A DNA stretch of 64,000 nucleotides, taken from positions 3,410,001-3,474,000 of the forward strand of contig NZ_JAGIOG010000001.1 of the NCBI RefSeq assembly GCF_017876595.1. Direction: 5' to 3'. A program made the position numbers and the translations under genes. Shown in pieces: positions 1 to 8,554 of the stretch. Every line of letters starts with the position of its first letter. Position 1 is the first letter of the stretch. The DNA is from Aeromicrobium fastidiosum (GTDB taxonomy: Bacteria; Actinomycetota; Actinomycetes; Propionibacteriales; Nocardioidaceae). Under the pieces are notes generated by a model. It worked only from the letters and a program-made list of their open reading frames with translations, was not told the origin of the DNA and searched no databases.

Positions 1-68
1 AAGTCTGCCTCAGAGCCGATGTCGTTGACCGCTACCTGGGGTGCCACGTGGGCGATGCTGCTAGTCAT
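1..68 (-). CDS. rpsA: 30S ribosomal protein S1, N-terminal fragment (runs off the window)
   Basis: The first 68 bases contain the 5' end of a leftward gene with an ATG at 66-68. The translation starts MTSSIAHV and continues PQVAVNDIGSEADF, which matches the conserved N-terminus of actinobacterial ribosomal protein S1. That protein binds mRNA on the 30S subunit through repeated S1 domains; none of those domains is inside the window. A GGAG Shine-Dalgarno lies 10 bases upstream (79-82). It follows the aminopeptidase gene on the same strand after a 200-base gap. The identification rests on about 22 residues only. Confidence 0.8.
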   Translation of the reverse strand, partial: MTSSIAHVAPQVAVNDIGSEAD

Positions 69-135
69 AAAGGAGTTGCTCCGATGGATGGGTGGAATTG
101 TCGGGCACGCATGAAAGCCCTTTTATCGTGAGGAC

Positions 136-154
136 GCCGGCGATATCCGCCGGC
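136..154 (-). other. Perfect hairpin in the rpsA upstream region
   Basis: Seven-base arms GCCGGCG and CGCCGGC surround an ATATC loop, about 70 bases upstream of the rpsA start. No T-run follows on the leftward strand, so it does not look like a simple terminator. It could be a leader structure acting on S1 expression, or chance in GC-rich DNA. Confidence 0.25.
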
Positions 155-186
155 CGGGCACGAGTACGAGCCTGCTCTGTCCGAGG

Positions 187-214
187 TGCATACAGGCGTT
201 CTGCGCAGAATCAA
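187..214 (-). promoter_or_regulatory. Possible rpsA promoter
   Basis: On the leftward strand TTGATT (214-209) is followed after 16 bases by TATGCA (192-187). Both are partial matches to the -35 and -10 consensus. Nothing else in the 69-269 gap looks functional apart from the hairpin at 136-154. Weak call. Confidence 0.25.
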
Positions 215-269
215 GCGTACGCGACAGGTCCGTCAGCGAGACAGGTGGGTCGCACAGGCCGCGCGGGCG

Positions 270-1520
270 TCAGGACAGAGGAGACAGGAAGGCTGCGAGG
301 GCCCGCGCGTACGGATCGACGTCGGCCGCGCCCATCGTCTCGCGCGCGGAGTGCATCGCCAGCTGGGGCGCTCCGACGTCGACGGTCAGCATGCCGGTCC
401 GAGCGGCGCTGAGCGGCCCGATCGTCGAGCCGCATGGCAGGTCGGCGCGGTGCTCGTAGCGCTGGAGCGGGACACCGGCCTGCTCACACGCGCGGACGAA
501 ATGGGCCGTGCCCGGGGCGTCGCTGGCGTACCGGAGGTTGGGGTGCAGCTTGAGCACGGGTCCCCCGCCGATCGCGATGTGGTGCAGCGGCTCGTGACGC
601 TCTGCGTGGTTGGGGTGGGTCGCGTGCGCCATGTCGCCCGACGCGCACACCGAGGCCGCGACGGCGCGGTGGTAGTCGTCGCGCGTGCCCCCGGCGGCGA
701 TGACGATGCGCTCGAGCACCGTGGCGAGCAGATCGGACTGCGCGCCCCGCTCGGACGTGCTGCCCACCTCCTCGTGGTCGAACAGCGCCAGGACGGGGCG
801 GATGCCAGGGGTCGGTGTGGCGGCGAGCAGGGCGCGTGTGCCGGCGAAGCACGTGACCTGGTTGTCGAGGCGCGGCGCGCTGACCAGCTCGGCATCGACG
901 CCGATGAGACGACTCGGCTGGGCGTCGTGCGTCATGAGCTCGAAGCCCAGGACGTCGGCGGCGTCGACGCCGGCACGCTCGGCCACGACGTCGAGGAACG
1001 TGCCCCGCGACGTCGACCAGAGCCCGTTGAGATGGCGCTGCGGGTCGACCTCCAGCGGCTTGCGGTCGGACAGGTGGATCGCGAGCTGCGGCACCCGGAT
1101 CACCGGCTCGGCGACGTGCACCAGCACCTCGCGGCCGTCGCGCAGCGCCAGGCGTCCGGCGATGCCGAGGTCGCGATCGAGCCAGGAGTGCAGCCACGCT
1201 CCCCCGTAGGGCTCCAGCGCGACGACGCCGAGACCCTCCGGCGACAGGTCGTGGTGCTGCTTGAGCCGCAGGTTGGGGCTGTCGGTGTGCCCGCCCACGA
1301 CCCGGAACGCGTCGTGCGGAGCCGTGCTGGACTCCGACGACCACGCCACGAGGGACCCGCCACGCACGACGTAGAAGCGTCCCGGCTCGGACGGCCACGC
1401 GTCCTGCTCGGCCACGCGGCGGAACCCGACCGAGTCGAGCTCGGCCGCGACCGTCTCGCAGACGTGGAACGGGGTCGGTGACCGGTCGATGAACGCGCAG
1501 AGGTCGGCGGCTGAGGACAT
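270..1520 (-). CDS. apeB: M18 family aminopeptidase
   Basis: A 416-residue zinc metallo-aminopeptidase of the M18 family (aspartyl aminopeptidase-like), expected to act in the cytoplasm as a large oligomer removing N-terminal residues from peptides. Metal-binding and catalytic motifs are visible in order: GGHTDSPN near residue 77, DHEEVGS near 250, the [13 protein letters not shown] block with [11 protein letters not shown] near 305-335, and a C-terminal [11 protein letters not shown]. Length is normal for the family. A GTG at 1529 would add three residues, but the ATG at 1520 is preferred because a TAGGGT -10 hexamer lies seven bases upstream of it, the leaderless arrangement seen repeatedly in this window. 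Substrate preference cannot be read from the sequence. Confidence 0.92.
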   Translation of the reverse strand: MSSAADLCAFIDRSPTPFHVCETVAAELDSVGFRRVAEQDAWPSEPGRFYVVRGGSLVAWSSESSTAPHDAFRVVGGHTDSPNLRLKQHHDLSPEGLGVVALEPYGGAWLHSWLDRDLGIAGRLALRDGREVLVHVAEPVIRVPQLAIHLSDRKPLEVDPQRHLNGLWSTSRGTFLDVVAERAGVDAADVLGFELMTHDAQPSRLIGVDAELVSAPRLDNQVTCFAGTRALLAATPTPGIRPVLALFDHEEVGSTSERGAQSDLLATVLERIVIAAGGTRDDYHRAVAASVCASGDMAHATHPNHAERHEPLHHIAIGGGPVLKLHPNLRYASDAPGTAHFVRACEQAGVPLQRYEHRADLPCGSTIGPLSAARTGMLTVDVGAPQLAMHSARETMGAADVDPYARALAAFLSPLS

Positions 1521-1527
1521 GCCCGAC

Positions 1528-1533
1528 ACCCTA
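1528..1533 (-). promoter_or_regulatory. -10 hexamer, leaderless promoter of the aminopeptidase
   Basis: TAGGGT on the leftward strand, seven bases before the ATG at 1520. Transcription would start at or next to the start codon. It overlaps the alternative GTG start, which argues against that start. Confidence 0.5.
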
Positions 1534-1550
1534 CGAGACGGGCACCCGCG

Positions 1551-2444
1551 TCACTTCTGCGCGTGCTGCGCGTCCTTGGTCCTGCGTCCGGAGGCCTGGA
1601 GCAGGATGCCGGCGATGAGCGCGATGAGGCCGACGATGAGGCCGCCGATCGGGATCGTCGTCGACACCAGGTCGAGGCTCTTGATGTTGTCCTTGGTGTC
1701 GGCGACGTTGGCGGCGACCTGGCCGTCGGTCATGCCGAAGTCGAGCGCGAGCACGGGCGCACCGGCATCGGTGACACGCTCCTGCTTCTCGTTCTGCTTG
1801 ATGATCGCCCCGGTGCGGGGATCGACGAAGATCGTCTTGGAGCTGGAGTAGAGACCCGGGACGCCCGCGGCGATCTCGATCGGCGCATCGGCCACGTCGA
1901 CCGTGTACTCGTACGTCTCCAGCCCGTCGATCGTCTTGGTTCCGACGTACTTGGCGTTGATCTGCTTGCTCGCCAGCTCGTCCCAGTACTTGTAGTCGCG
2001 CTTCTCGGTGCCGAAGGGCCACTTGTTGACCAGACCGCGCTTCTCGACGGCGTCGGGCGGCAGGATCTTCGGGTCGTTGACACCGACGCCGGTGTGGCGG
2101 TCCGTCGCGAAGATCTCCGAGCTCGCCGACAGGAGACGCCCCTCGGGATCGGACGCCTCGACGCAGGGCGGGGTGTCGCCCTTGACGATCACGAGGCACG
2201 ACGAGCTGTTGAAGACCACCACGTCCGAGGTGGACTTGGCCGAGTCGGCACGGGTCAGCTGGATGGCCTTGACCGGGACCGGGGCCGCGCCGCTCAGCGA
2301 CGCCGTGCCCGACGCCAGCGTGGTGCTGTCGGTGTCGAGGGGGGTCTTCTGGACCTGATTGCTGGTCCAGAAGGCGGCCACTCCTGCCACCACCAACGCC
2401 GTCACACCGAAGAAAACCAAAACTGCACCAGCAAACTTACGCAT
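1551..2444 (-). CDS. DUF3068 (PorA-like) membrane-anchored protein
   Basis: 297 residues matching the actinobacterial DUF3068 family. A hydrophobic segment at about residues 5-27 anchors the N-terminus, a polar ectodomain of about 220 residues follows, and a second hydrophobic segment (IPIGGLIVGLIALIAGILL) near 260-280 precedes a short basic cytoplasmic tail. The ectodomain has two cysteines (SSCLVIVKGDTPPC) close enough to form a disulfide. DUF3068 members are cell-envelope proteins with no settled biochemical role; the PorA name in databases is historical. The aminopeptidase downstream has its own promoter, so the two need not be co-transcribed. Confidence 0.85.
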   Translation of the reverse strand: MRKFAGAVLVFFGVTALVVAGVAAFWTSNQVQKTPLDTDSTTLASGTASLSGAAPVPVKAIQLTRADSAKSTSDVVVFNSSSCLVIVKGDTPPCVEASDPEGRLLSASSEIFATDRHTGVGVNDPKILPPDAVEKRGLVNKWPFGTEKRDYKYWDELASKQINAKYVGTKTIDGLETYEYTVDVADAPIEIAAGVPGLYSSSKTIFVDPRTGAIIKQNEKQERVTDAGAPVLALDFGMTDGQVAANVADTKDNIKSLDLVSTTIPIGGLIVGLIALIAGILLQASGRRTKDAQHAQK

Positions 2445-2472
2445 CGCGGCGATCCACTCTCTCCCATGATTG

Positions 2473-2499
2473 AAAAACCCCAGTGACCCGAGTCACAGG
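2473..2499 (-). terminator. Rho-independent terminator of the acyltransferase pair
   Basis: Read leftward: a stem CC-T-GTGAC / GTCAC-T-GG with a TCGG loop (2480-2499), then GG and five T residues (2477-2473). It lies 10 bases after the stop at 2510. This is one of the few hairpins in the window with a real T-tract. Confidence 0.65.
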
Positions 2500-2509
2500 C
2501 AGGACCGTA

Positions 2510-3664
2510 TCAGTTGGGTCGGTCACCGGAGATTGCGTCGCCGTCGGCGCTGGTGAGGTCGGCCTGTCGAGCTGACCACTGCTGCCTCAGCCAGCCCGGA
2601 CCGCGCGCCAGGAGCCACCACGTCGCCCCTGCTGCGGCGAGGCTCGCGACCGCGACGAGGACCGCGACCATGGTCGCCGGGTAGGTCCCCTCGTGCCGCG
2701 TCGCGGTGGCTGCCACGAACGGCGCCCACACCAGCAGAGGTGCGGCGATCCCCCCGGTGGCGACGACCTCGGGCCGCAGGAGTGCCTGTGTCGCGAGTCC
2801 GCGCGGGTCGGGATCTGCTCCCGACGCCCACAGCGACAGAGCGGTGAGCGCAGCGCCCAGGGGCAGGACCACCGTGAAGATGCCGTCGATGTCGACGAAC
2901 GAGGTCGCGATGAGCCCCGCGAGCAGGATCGTCGTGGCTGCGCCGACGATCTGGCCCGCCACCTCGCGCCCCACCGCCGGAACGCCGACGAGGCATGCAG
3001 CCAAGACTCCCATCGCGAAGGCGTCGCAGCGTCCGAGCGAGTCGAGCGCGGCCTGGACCCAGCCCTCGGTCGACAGCACGTGGGCCCGCCACGCGATCGA
3101 TGCCACGACGCAGCCCGCCGCCAGGACGGCCACGGTCGGGCCGGTCCAGCGACGACGCCCCAGCAGGGCGACGACGACTCCCAGCACGAGGGCGTACTGC
3201 ACCATCAGGCTGACGATCCACAGCGACGACACGTCGGAGCGCACGAGAAGGAGGTGGTCGAGGATCCACTGGTTCTGCACGAACGACCAGGCATGCAGCA
3301 ACGACGTCCGGGTGACCTCGTCCGACGCCGTGTCGGTGTCGTCGTAGCGGGTCACGGCCAGCACCGCGACGGTCACCAGGAGCATCGCCACGACGACCGG
3401 CAGCACGACCCGCACCCACGCCACGAGCATCTCGACGAGCGAGATCGACCGGGCGGCGCGCAACCGGACCGCCAGCAGGTAGCCGAACGCCGCGAAGAAG
3501 ACCGCCAGGGCGAGATTGCCCGAGCGGAAGACGCCGTTGAGCGGGCGCATGCTCTCGAGGTCTTCCAGCGGCAGCACCGACCCGATGCTCGACAGCAGGT
3601 AGACCACGGCGGCCGCGCCCTGCAACGACCAGGCGATGCGCATGTCGACGACGGCCTTCCTCAC
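2510..3664 (-). CDS. Acyltransferase-3-like membrane protein lacking the usual histidines
   Basis: 384 residues, about ten predicted membrane segments and a polar C-terminal tail. Segment by segment it parallels the neighbouring acyltransferase-3 protein: LLHAWSFVQNQWILDH corresponds to VLHALTYTFNLLVSTD, and SSLWIVSLMVQ to GHLWYLGVQQQ. The motifs thought to matter for catalysis are missing: no DGLRG-plus-histidine in the first membrane segment, and the histidine of GHLWYL is serine at about residue 147. It may be a non-catalytic partner or have a changed function. The GTG start at 3664 overlaps the upstream TGA by four bases (GTGA), so translation is probably coupled; an ATG at 3643 is an alternative. 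It ends just before a terminator. Confidence 0.72.
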   Translation of the reverse strand: MRKAVVDMRIAWSLQGAAAVVYLLSSIGSVLPLEDLESMRPLNGVFRSGNLALAVFFAAFGYLLAVRLRAARSISLVEMLVAWVRVVLPVVVAMLLVTVAVLAVTRYDDTDTASDEVTRTSLLHAWSFVQNQWILDHLLLVRSDVSSLWIVSLMVQYALVLGVVVALLGRRRWTGPTVAVLAAGCVVASIAWRAHVLSTEGWVQAALDSLGRCDAFAMGVLAACLVGVPAVGREVAGQIVGAATTILLAGLIATSFVDIDGIFTVVLPLGAALTALSLWASGADPDPRGLATQALLRPEVVATGGIAAPLLVWAPFVAATATRHEGTYPATMVAVLVAVASLAAAGATWWLLARGPGWLRQQWSARQADLTSADGDAISGDRPN

Positions 3665-4812
3665 GGCAACTGCTCCCGTGACATGCGGAACACGGATCGG
3701 GTGGCGAGCAGGCGTCGGATCGGCTCGTCGATCCAGCGCTCGCTGGCCCACACCACGACGATCAGGATGACCACGCTCACGAAGGTGCGCTCGATCCAGC
3801 TCCAGCTCTCGGTGTGCCGCGAGACGATCACGAAGATCGGCAGATGCCACACGAAGATCGCCAGCGAGGCCCTGCCCAGGCGTCGCAGCGGTGCCCACTC
3901 GAGAGCGCGGGACACCCGCGTCGGCGCGGGCAGCAGCCACACCGCGACGACCACGATGCCGGCGACGAGCGTGAACGGGATCGACCACGAGCGCAGGTAG
4001 GCGTACGTCGACAGCTCGGGCAGCGCGAGCTTGAGGGCCAGCAGCACGAGCGCAGAGATCCACAGGACGTGGCCCCACGCGCGCCACCGGGACAGCCACG
4101 GCAGCGCCACGGCAAGGGCCACCCCCCACAGGAGCCCGTCGGACCGGGTGGTGGTCAGCGACGAGGCGACAACCCAGCCGCGCTCGTCGAGCACGTCCTG
4201 GCGGTGGATGTAGACGGCGACCATGAGCGCCACGAGCAGCGCGACCAGCACCGGCCGCCATCGACCCAGCACCACGAGGAGCAGGGGCAGGATCAGGTAG
4301 CACTGCTGCTGCACGCCGAGGTACCACAGGTGCCCGAACTCGGGCTGGACCGCGAAGGGATCAGTCGACACGAGGAGGTTGAACGTGTAGGTCAGGGCGT
4401 GCAGCACATTGGTCGGGATGTCCGCGCCGTCCGGCACCTCGGGGTCGAGCCGCAGCGCGATCCCGACGACGACGCAGACCGCGACCACCTGCCCGCCGAC
4501 CCGCACCAGACGACGCAGGTAGAAGCGCCACGGATCGAACGTCCCGCGTTCGCGCTCGCGCAGGAGTCCGTCGGTGACGATGAAACCGCCGACGACGAAG
4601 AACACGATGACCGCTCCGCCGCCGAGCAGTCCGTTGACGATCGGGACGTCGTAGATCGGCCCTCGGGTCCACAGGACGCCGACGGCGTGGTTGACGACGA
4701 CCGACACGATGACGAGACCGCGCAGCCCGTCGAGAGCCGCGACCCGCCTGCTCGTCGACGGGACGGCAGCGCGATCGCGCCGGATCACGTCACCGGCACC
4801 CTTACCGCCCAC
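3661..4812 (-). CDS. Acyltransferase-3 family membrane protein
   Basis: 383-residue polytopic membrane protein of the acyltransferase-3 (OafA/OatA-like) family, which moves acyl groups, usually acetyl, onto surface carbohydrates. The family signature LDGLRGL (residues 27-33), histidine 42 in the first membrane segment and GHLWYLGVQQQ (160-170) are intact. There is no C-terminal SGNH esterase-like domain, so acceptor transfer must be done by the membrane domain or a partner. The GTG start has a good GGAGGG eight bases upstream. It is divergent from another acyltransferase of the same family and translationally coupled to the degenerate one downstream. Acceptor unknown; the surrounding genes suggest an envelope glycan. 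Confidence 0.88.
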   Translation of the reverse strand: MGGKGAGDVIRRDRAAVPSTSRRVAALDGLRGLVIVSVVVNHAVGVLWTRGPIYDVPIVNGLLGGGAVIVFFVVGGFIVTDGLLRERERGTFDPWRFYLRRLVRVGGQVVAVCVVVGIALRLDPEVPDGADIPTNVLHALTYTFNLLVSTDPFAVQPEFGHLWYLGVQQQCYLILPLLLVVLGRWRPVLVALLVALMVAVYIHRQDVLDERGWVVASSLTTTRSDGLLWGVALAVALPWLSRWRAWGHVLWISALVLLALKLALPELSTYAYLRSWSIPFTLVAGIVVVAVWLLPAPTRVSRALEWAPLRRLGRASLAIFVWHLPIFVIVSRHTESWSWIERTFVSVVILIVVVWASERWIDEPIRRLLATRSVFRMSREQLP

Positions 4813-4902
4813 GGCGTGCTCCCTCCACGACGACGTCGTCGTCGACGCATGCTCCGGGCGACGGTATCAGCGATCTGGACCGACGTGACCTCTGAATGCG
4901 AT

Positions 4903-4908
4903 TACCCT
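4903..4908 (+). promoter_or_regulatory. -10 hexamer, leaderless promoter
   Basis: TACCCT ends six bases before the ATG at 4915. No Shine-Dalgarno is present. The 102-base divergent gap also holds the promoter of the leftward acyltransferase, which I could not place. Confidence 0.5.
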
Positions 4909-4914
4909 GAGCAG

Positions 4915-6087
4915 ATGCCCGACGAGAAGAAGCAGACCCTCGCCTCTCGCATCGTGGTGATCGACGGACTGCGCGGTCTGCTGGTGATCCTGGTGGTCCT
5001 CCACCACGGCTGGACCCTGTGGCCGACCGGCGGGATCGAGGACACGTGGCCGGTCTACCGGTGGTTCGTCGCCGGCAACTTCGCGGTGTCGGTGTTCTTC
5101 GTGCTCGGCGCGTTCCTCGCGACCCGCAGCCTCCTGCGCCAGGCCGAGGCTGGCTCCCTGCGCCCCAGCAGCGCGCTGGTCCGGCGGGCGGTACGCCTCG
5201 GCGGCCAGATGTACCTGCTGCTGATCGTCCTGCTGATCGTGTCGGTCTTCGACGAGACCGACACGTATCCCAAGGCCGCCACGACCGACTCCGTCCTGCA
5301 CGCCGCGACGTTCACGTTCAACTGGTTCGTGCAGAACCCGCTCGTCGAGTCACGGCCCGACATCGGTCACCTGTGGTACCTGTCGGTCGACATGCAGGTG
5401 TTCGTCGTCGTGCTGGCCATCGTCTGGCTGCTGCGGCGGCGAGCCGTGTGGCTCGTCGTCGCCCTGGCGACGCTGTTCTTCCTGCTGGCGCTGTGGCGCA
5501 GCCAGATCTATCACGACGACGGGGCGTACCGGGCCCTGCTGCGCACGGCCGGCCGGGCCGACGCTCCCATCGCCGGTGCGCTGGCAGCTGCGCTCCTGCC
5601 CTTCGTCAAGCTCGATCAGCAACGCGCCCGGCTGCTGGCGCTCGTCGCGGCACTCTCGCTGCTGCCACTCATGTACGTCACGGGCGACCTCGACTACTTC
5701 TTCGGGGTCCCCGGCGTGCTGGTCGACATCGCCGTCGGCTCGATGCTGATCGGGCTGAGCCTGGCACCTGCCCACCCGGCACTGACAGCCGTGTTCGCGC
5801 GGCGTCCGCTCCGGTTCCTCGGGCGCTACTCGCTGGGCATCTACCTCTGGCACTACCCGGTGTTCTGGTTCGTCGCGCGTCACGGCATCGAGTGGAACTG
5901 GGGCGTGCGAGTCGTCGTCGGCTTCGCCATCACCGCCGTCATGGTCACGATCGGACAGCTCGTGGCCGAACGACGCGTGACCCAGATCGTCGACTCGCCG
6001 CGCTGGCGGGCGATGGACGATGGCCTCCCGGCCTTCGTCATCCGGCAGGCGCGATCGCGCTGGAAGGTCGGCCAGCGGTCCGAATGA
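4915..6087 (+). CDS. Acyltransferase-3 family membrane protein
   Basis: 390 residues with about ten membrane segments and the full family motif set: IDGLRGLLVILVVLHH (residues 16-31) with histidines 30 and 31, and DIGHLWYLSVDMQ (149-161). It is a paralogue of the divergent gene at 3661-4812; both share the order of motifs and spacing. The predicted role is O-acylation of a surface polysaccharide or lipid-linked sugar at the membrane. The ATG at 4915 was chosen because the reading frame becomes family-like exactly there and a TACCCT hexamer sits six bases upstream. The open frame continues far upstream only as non-coding shadow of the opposite gene. Confidence 0.88.
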   Translation: MPDEKKQTLASRIVVIDGLRGLLVILVVLHHGWTLWPTGGIEDTWPVYRWFVAGNFAVSVFFVLGAFLATRSLLRQAEAGSLRPSSALVRRAVRLGGQMYLLLIVLLIVSVFDETDTYPKAATTDSVLHAATFTFNWFVQNPLVESRPDIGHLWYLSVDMQVFVVVLAIVWLLRRRAVWLVVALATLFFLLALWRSQIYHDDGAYRALLRTAGRADAPIAGALAAALLPFVKLDQQRARLLALVAALSLLPLMYVTGDLDYFFGVPGVLVDIAVGSMLIGLSLAPAHPALTAVFARRPLRFLGRYSLGIYLWHYPVFWFVARHGIEWNWGVRVVVGFAITAVMVTIGQLVAERRVTQIVDSPRWRAMDDGLPAFVIRQARSRWKVGQRSE

Positions 6088-6138
6088 TCGGCCCAGGCCA
6101 CGCGACACCCGGCCACGCCATCGTCCGCCCCGTGGGCC

Positions 6139-6981
6139 TCAGCGCTGGCGGCGGAAGCGGTCGAGCTTGGCCAGGGCGTTGCTGGCGAAGTCGTCGGACA
6201 GGCCCAGCCGGCGCTTGACGCGGTCATAGCCGTCGAGCAGGCCCCGCTCGGCATGGATCACGAGCTTGCGACCGGCGCTCTCGTGGGGACGCGGCTGGTA
6301 GTTGGTGGAGCGCCGGACGGCCTGCTCCTCCTCGGTGAAGTAGTACAGCGCCATCGACCGGCGCGCCATGTCGGGCGGGCACGTGAGCCCGTCGGGGTGG
6401 CCGTGGAAGCTGTCTGCCGTCGTGGTGAACACCAGCATCCGGTTGCCGGCCGGTGTGACACGGCCGCGCACCTCGGTCATCTGGGGGTCCCACAGCTCGA
6501 GCTGACCGCCCCACTCGGGCTGCCACTCCTCGTTGAGGTACAGCAGGATGTTGACCCGCCGGGCCCAGGTCTCGTGCGTGTGGTGCGAGGTGAAGTCCGC
6601 GTGGATGTTGAGGTGGCCGCCGCGCAGGGTCTGGTGCAGTCCTCCACCGTCCATCGACCAGTCGGCAAGCAGGCCGCTGATGCCCGTGAGCTCCTCGAGG
6701 TACGTCACGAACCGCTCGGAGCAGAACTCCTGGGCGACTCCCCGCAGGGTGTCTCCCCAGGTGTCGGGTGCCTTGTTGGCGTACTTGGTCTCGTTGACGT
6801 GCAGGTATCCCTGCCAGAACTCGTCGCGGATGCCGGGGAACTCGGCGACGACCGCAGCGAACGTCTCGGCCTTCAGCACGCCGTCGAGGACGATGTGCGG
6901 ATAGGGATCGCCAGCCGCGTACGCGGCCCGCTTGCCCGCGAGGTCGTTGGTCAGCGCATCGAAGTCGATCAGATCCGTCAT
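6139..6981 (-). CDS. 2-oxoglutarate/Fe(II)-dependent oxygenase (prolyl hydroxylase-like fold)
   Basis: 280 residues of the 2OG-Fe(II) oxygenase superfamily. The double-stranded beta-helix ligands are visible: H127-x-D129 (NIHADF), a distal histidine at 193 or 195 (SFHGHPDG) and an arginine at 207/208 (DMARRSM) suited to bind 2-oxoglutarate. LNEEWQPEWGGQLELWD is the usual mid-domain block. The start is ATG 6981 with GGGTGG just upstream. Members hydroxylate proteins, sugars or small molecules; the substrate cannot be deduced. It is convergent with the acyltransferase and divergent from the glycosyltransferase-methyltransferase fusion, so modification of a glycan or cell-wall protein is plausible but inferred. 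Confidence 0.85.
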   Translation of the reverse strand: MTDLIDFDALTNDLAGKRAAYAAGDPYPHIVLDGVLKAETFAAVVAEFPGIRDEFWQGYLHVNETKYANKAPDTWGDTLRGVAQEFCSERFVTYLEELTGISGLLADWSMDGGGLHQTLRGGHLNIHADFTSHHTHETWARRVNILLYLNEEWQPEWGGQLELWDPQMTEVRGRVTPAGNRMLVFTTTADSFHGHPDGLTCPPDMARRSMALYYFTEEEQAVRRSTNYQPRPHESAGRKLVIHAERGLLDGYDRVKRRLGLSDDFASNALAKLDRFRRQR

Positions 6982-7009
6982 GCCACCCACTGTGCCAGAG
7001 CAGCGGTGC

Positions 7010-7027
7010 CACCGGCCTGGGCCGGTG
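7010..7027. promoter_or_regulatory. 18-bp perfect palindrome in a divergent promoter region
   Basis: CACCGGCCTGGGCCGGTG: eight-base arms around a two-base centre. It lies where the -35 of the rightward TATCAT promoter (7045-7050) would fall and 29 bases before the leftward oxygenase start. A two-base loop is too tight for an RNA hairpin, so a protein-binding site is the likelier reading. Confidence 0.35.
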
Positions 7028-7044
7028 TGACCCCGCAGGTCGCC

Positions 7045-7050
7045 TATCAT
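7045..7050 (+). promoter_or_regulatory. Possible -10 hexamer of the glycosyltransferase operon
   Basis: TATCAT about 68 bases upstream of the GTG start. No convincing -35 is present; the palindrome at 7010-7027 covers that position. Confidence 0.35.
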
Positions 7051-7117
7051 CGAAGGCGGGCCGTGACGTCCCTCACAGGAGGGTTCGCCGCAGGGAGAAC
7101 GGAACTGAGGGAGAGCT

Positions 7118-8554
7118 GTGCAGGACGAGAAGATGCCGCGCGTCGGCGTGCTGGTCGTGGCGTACAACGCCGAGGCGACTCTGGAGAAGACCCTCGATCG
7201 CCTTCCCCCCTCCTTCGTGACCAAGGTCGACCACGTGCTGGTCAGCGACGACGCCAGCACCGACGCCACCTACGAGGTCAGTCTGCGCTACCAGCAGAAC
7301 ACGACCATCCCGATCACGGTCATGAAGCACGAGAAGAACCTCGGGTACGGCGGCAACCAGAAGGTCGGCTACCGCTGGGCCATCGACCGAGGGCTCGACG
7401 TCGTGGTGCTCCTGCACGGCGACGGCCAGTACGCACCCGAGGTCATCGAGTCGCTGATCGAGCCGGCAGCGCGCGGTGAGGCCGATGCCGTCTTCGGCAC
7501 CCGCATGATGGTGCCCGGCGACGCCCGATCGGGTGGCATGCCGCTGTACAAGTACGTCGGCAACCGTGTGCTCACGCGCTTCCAGAACACGCTCTCCGGC
7601 ATGTCGTTGACAGAGTGGCACAGCGGCTACCGCGTGTACCGCACCGACGCCCTCGCCAACATCGACTTCGAGAGCTACAGCGACGGCTTCGACTTCGACA
7701 CCCAGATCATCCTGGGGCTGCACGGGGCCGGGATGTCGGTGGTCGAGGTCCCCATCCCCACCTATTACGGTGACGAGATCTGCTATGTCAACGGCATGAA
7801 GTACGCCCGCCAGGTGTCGACCGAGGTCGTCAAGTACCGCCTGGGTGGCATCGGACTGGGCGGTGGACGCACCGGTGTCGATCACGATGCGTACGAGCTC
7901 AAGTACTCCGATCACTCGTCGCACGGCGTGCTGCTGTCATGGCTGGCCGAGCAGCCCGCGGCCCGCGTGCTCGACATCGGGTGCTCCGACGGGCAGTTCG
8001 GTGCCCTCGTCGGCAGACTCGGCCACGAGGTCGTCGGCGTCGACCTCGTCAAGCATCCTGACGTCGGCGATCGCCTCGACGGCTTCGTCGAGGCCGACCT
8101 GAACCAGGGCCTGCCCGCCGAGGTCGGCAGCGACTACGACGTCATCGTGGCGGCCGACGTCCTGGAGCACGTCATCGACCCGGCCCAGCTGCTCGAGCAG
8201 ATGATCGCGCGGCTCGGCCCCGACGGCCGTCTCATGGTGTCGGTGCCCAACGTCTCCCACTGGTACCCGCGACTGCGCATCGCCAGCGGCAACTTCGGCT
8301 ACGACCAGCGCGGACCGCTCGATCAGGGGCACGTGCGGTTCTTCACCCGCCGCACCCTGCGTCGCATGCTGCGCGAGGCGGGTCTTCGTCCCGTCCGCAC
8401 CCGCGTGGTCGGCACCCCCGTCGACACGATCGCCGTGCGGGGCCGGCTACCGCGTCTGCTGCTGCGGTGGGCAGCGGCCGTCGACCGGCGGGCGACCCGG
8501 GTGTGGCCGACGATGTTCGGATACCAGTTCCTCCAGGAGCTGGAACGCGCTTGA
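7118..8554 (+). CDS. Fused family 2 glycosyltransferase and SAM methyltransferase
   Basis: 478 residues with two domains. Residues about 7-240 are a GT2 glycosyltransferase (VLVVAYNAEATLEKTL, LVSDDAST, the metal-site region HGDGQY at 100-104, acceptor-side SDGFDFDTQI), like dolichol- or polyprenyl-phosphate sugar transferases. Residues about 260-478 are a class I methyltransferase with motif I VLDIGCSDGQFG (284-295), VVGVDL, and AADVLEHVIDP. The methyltransferase resembles those acting on sugars or lipid-linked intermediates. The GTG start has a strong GAGGGAG upstream. The next gene begins inside its stop codon (TTGA), so this is the head of an operon of at least three genes. The product is probably a methylated lipid-linked sugar, but this is inference. 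Confidence 0.88.
   Translation: MQDEKMPRVGVLVVAYNAEATLEKTLDRLPPSFVTKVDHVLVSDDASTDATYEVSLRYQQNTTIPITVMKHEKNLGYGGNQKVGYRWAIDRGLDVVVLLHGDGQYAPEVIESLIEPAARGEADAVFGTRMMVPGDARSGGMPLYKYVGNRVLTRFQNTLSGMSLTEWHSGYRVYRTDALANIDFESYSDGFDFDTQIILGLHGAGMSVVEVPIPTYYGDEICYVNGMKYARQVSTEVVKYRLGGIGLGGGRTGVDHDAYELKYSDHSSHGVLLSWLAEQPAARVLDIGCSDGQFGALVGRLGHEVVGVDLVKHPDVGDRLDGFVEADLNQGLPAEVGSDYDVIVAADVLEHVIDPAQLLEQMIARLGPDGRLMVSVPNVSHWYPRLRIASGNFGYDQRGPLDQGHVRFFTRRTLRRMLREAGLRPVRTRVVGTPVDTIAVRGRLPRLLLRWAAAVDRRATRVWPTMFGYQFLQELERA

Noticed and set aside
3814..4914. Rightward frame upstream of the acyltransferase at 4915
   Set aside because: It is the antisense of the leftward acyltransferase, low-complexity in His/Arg/Asp, and ends where the real protein begins.
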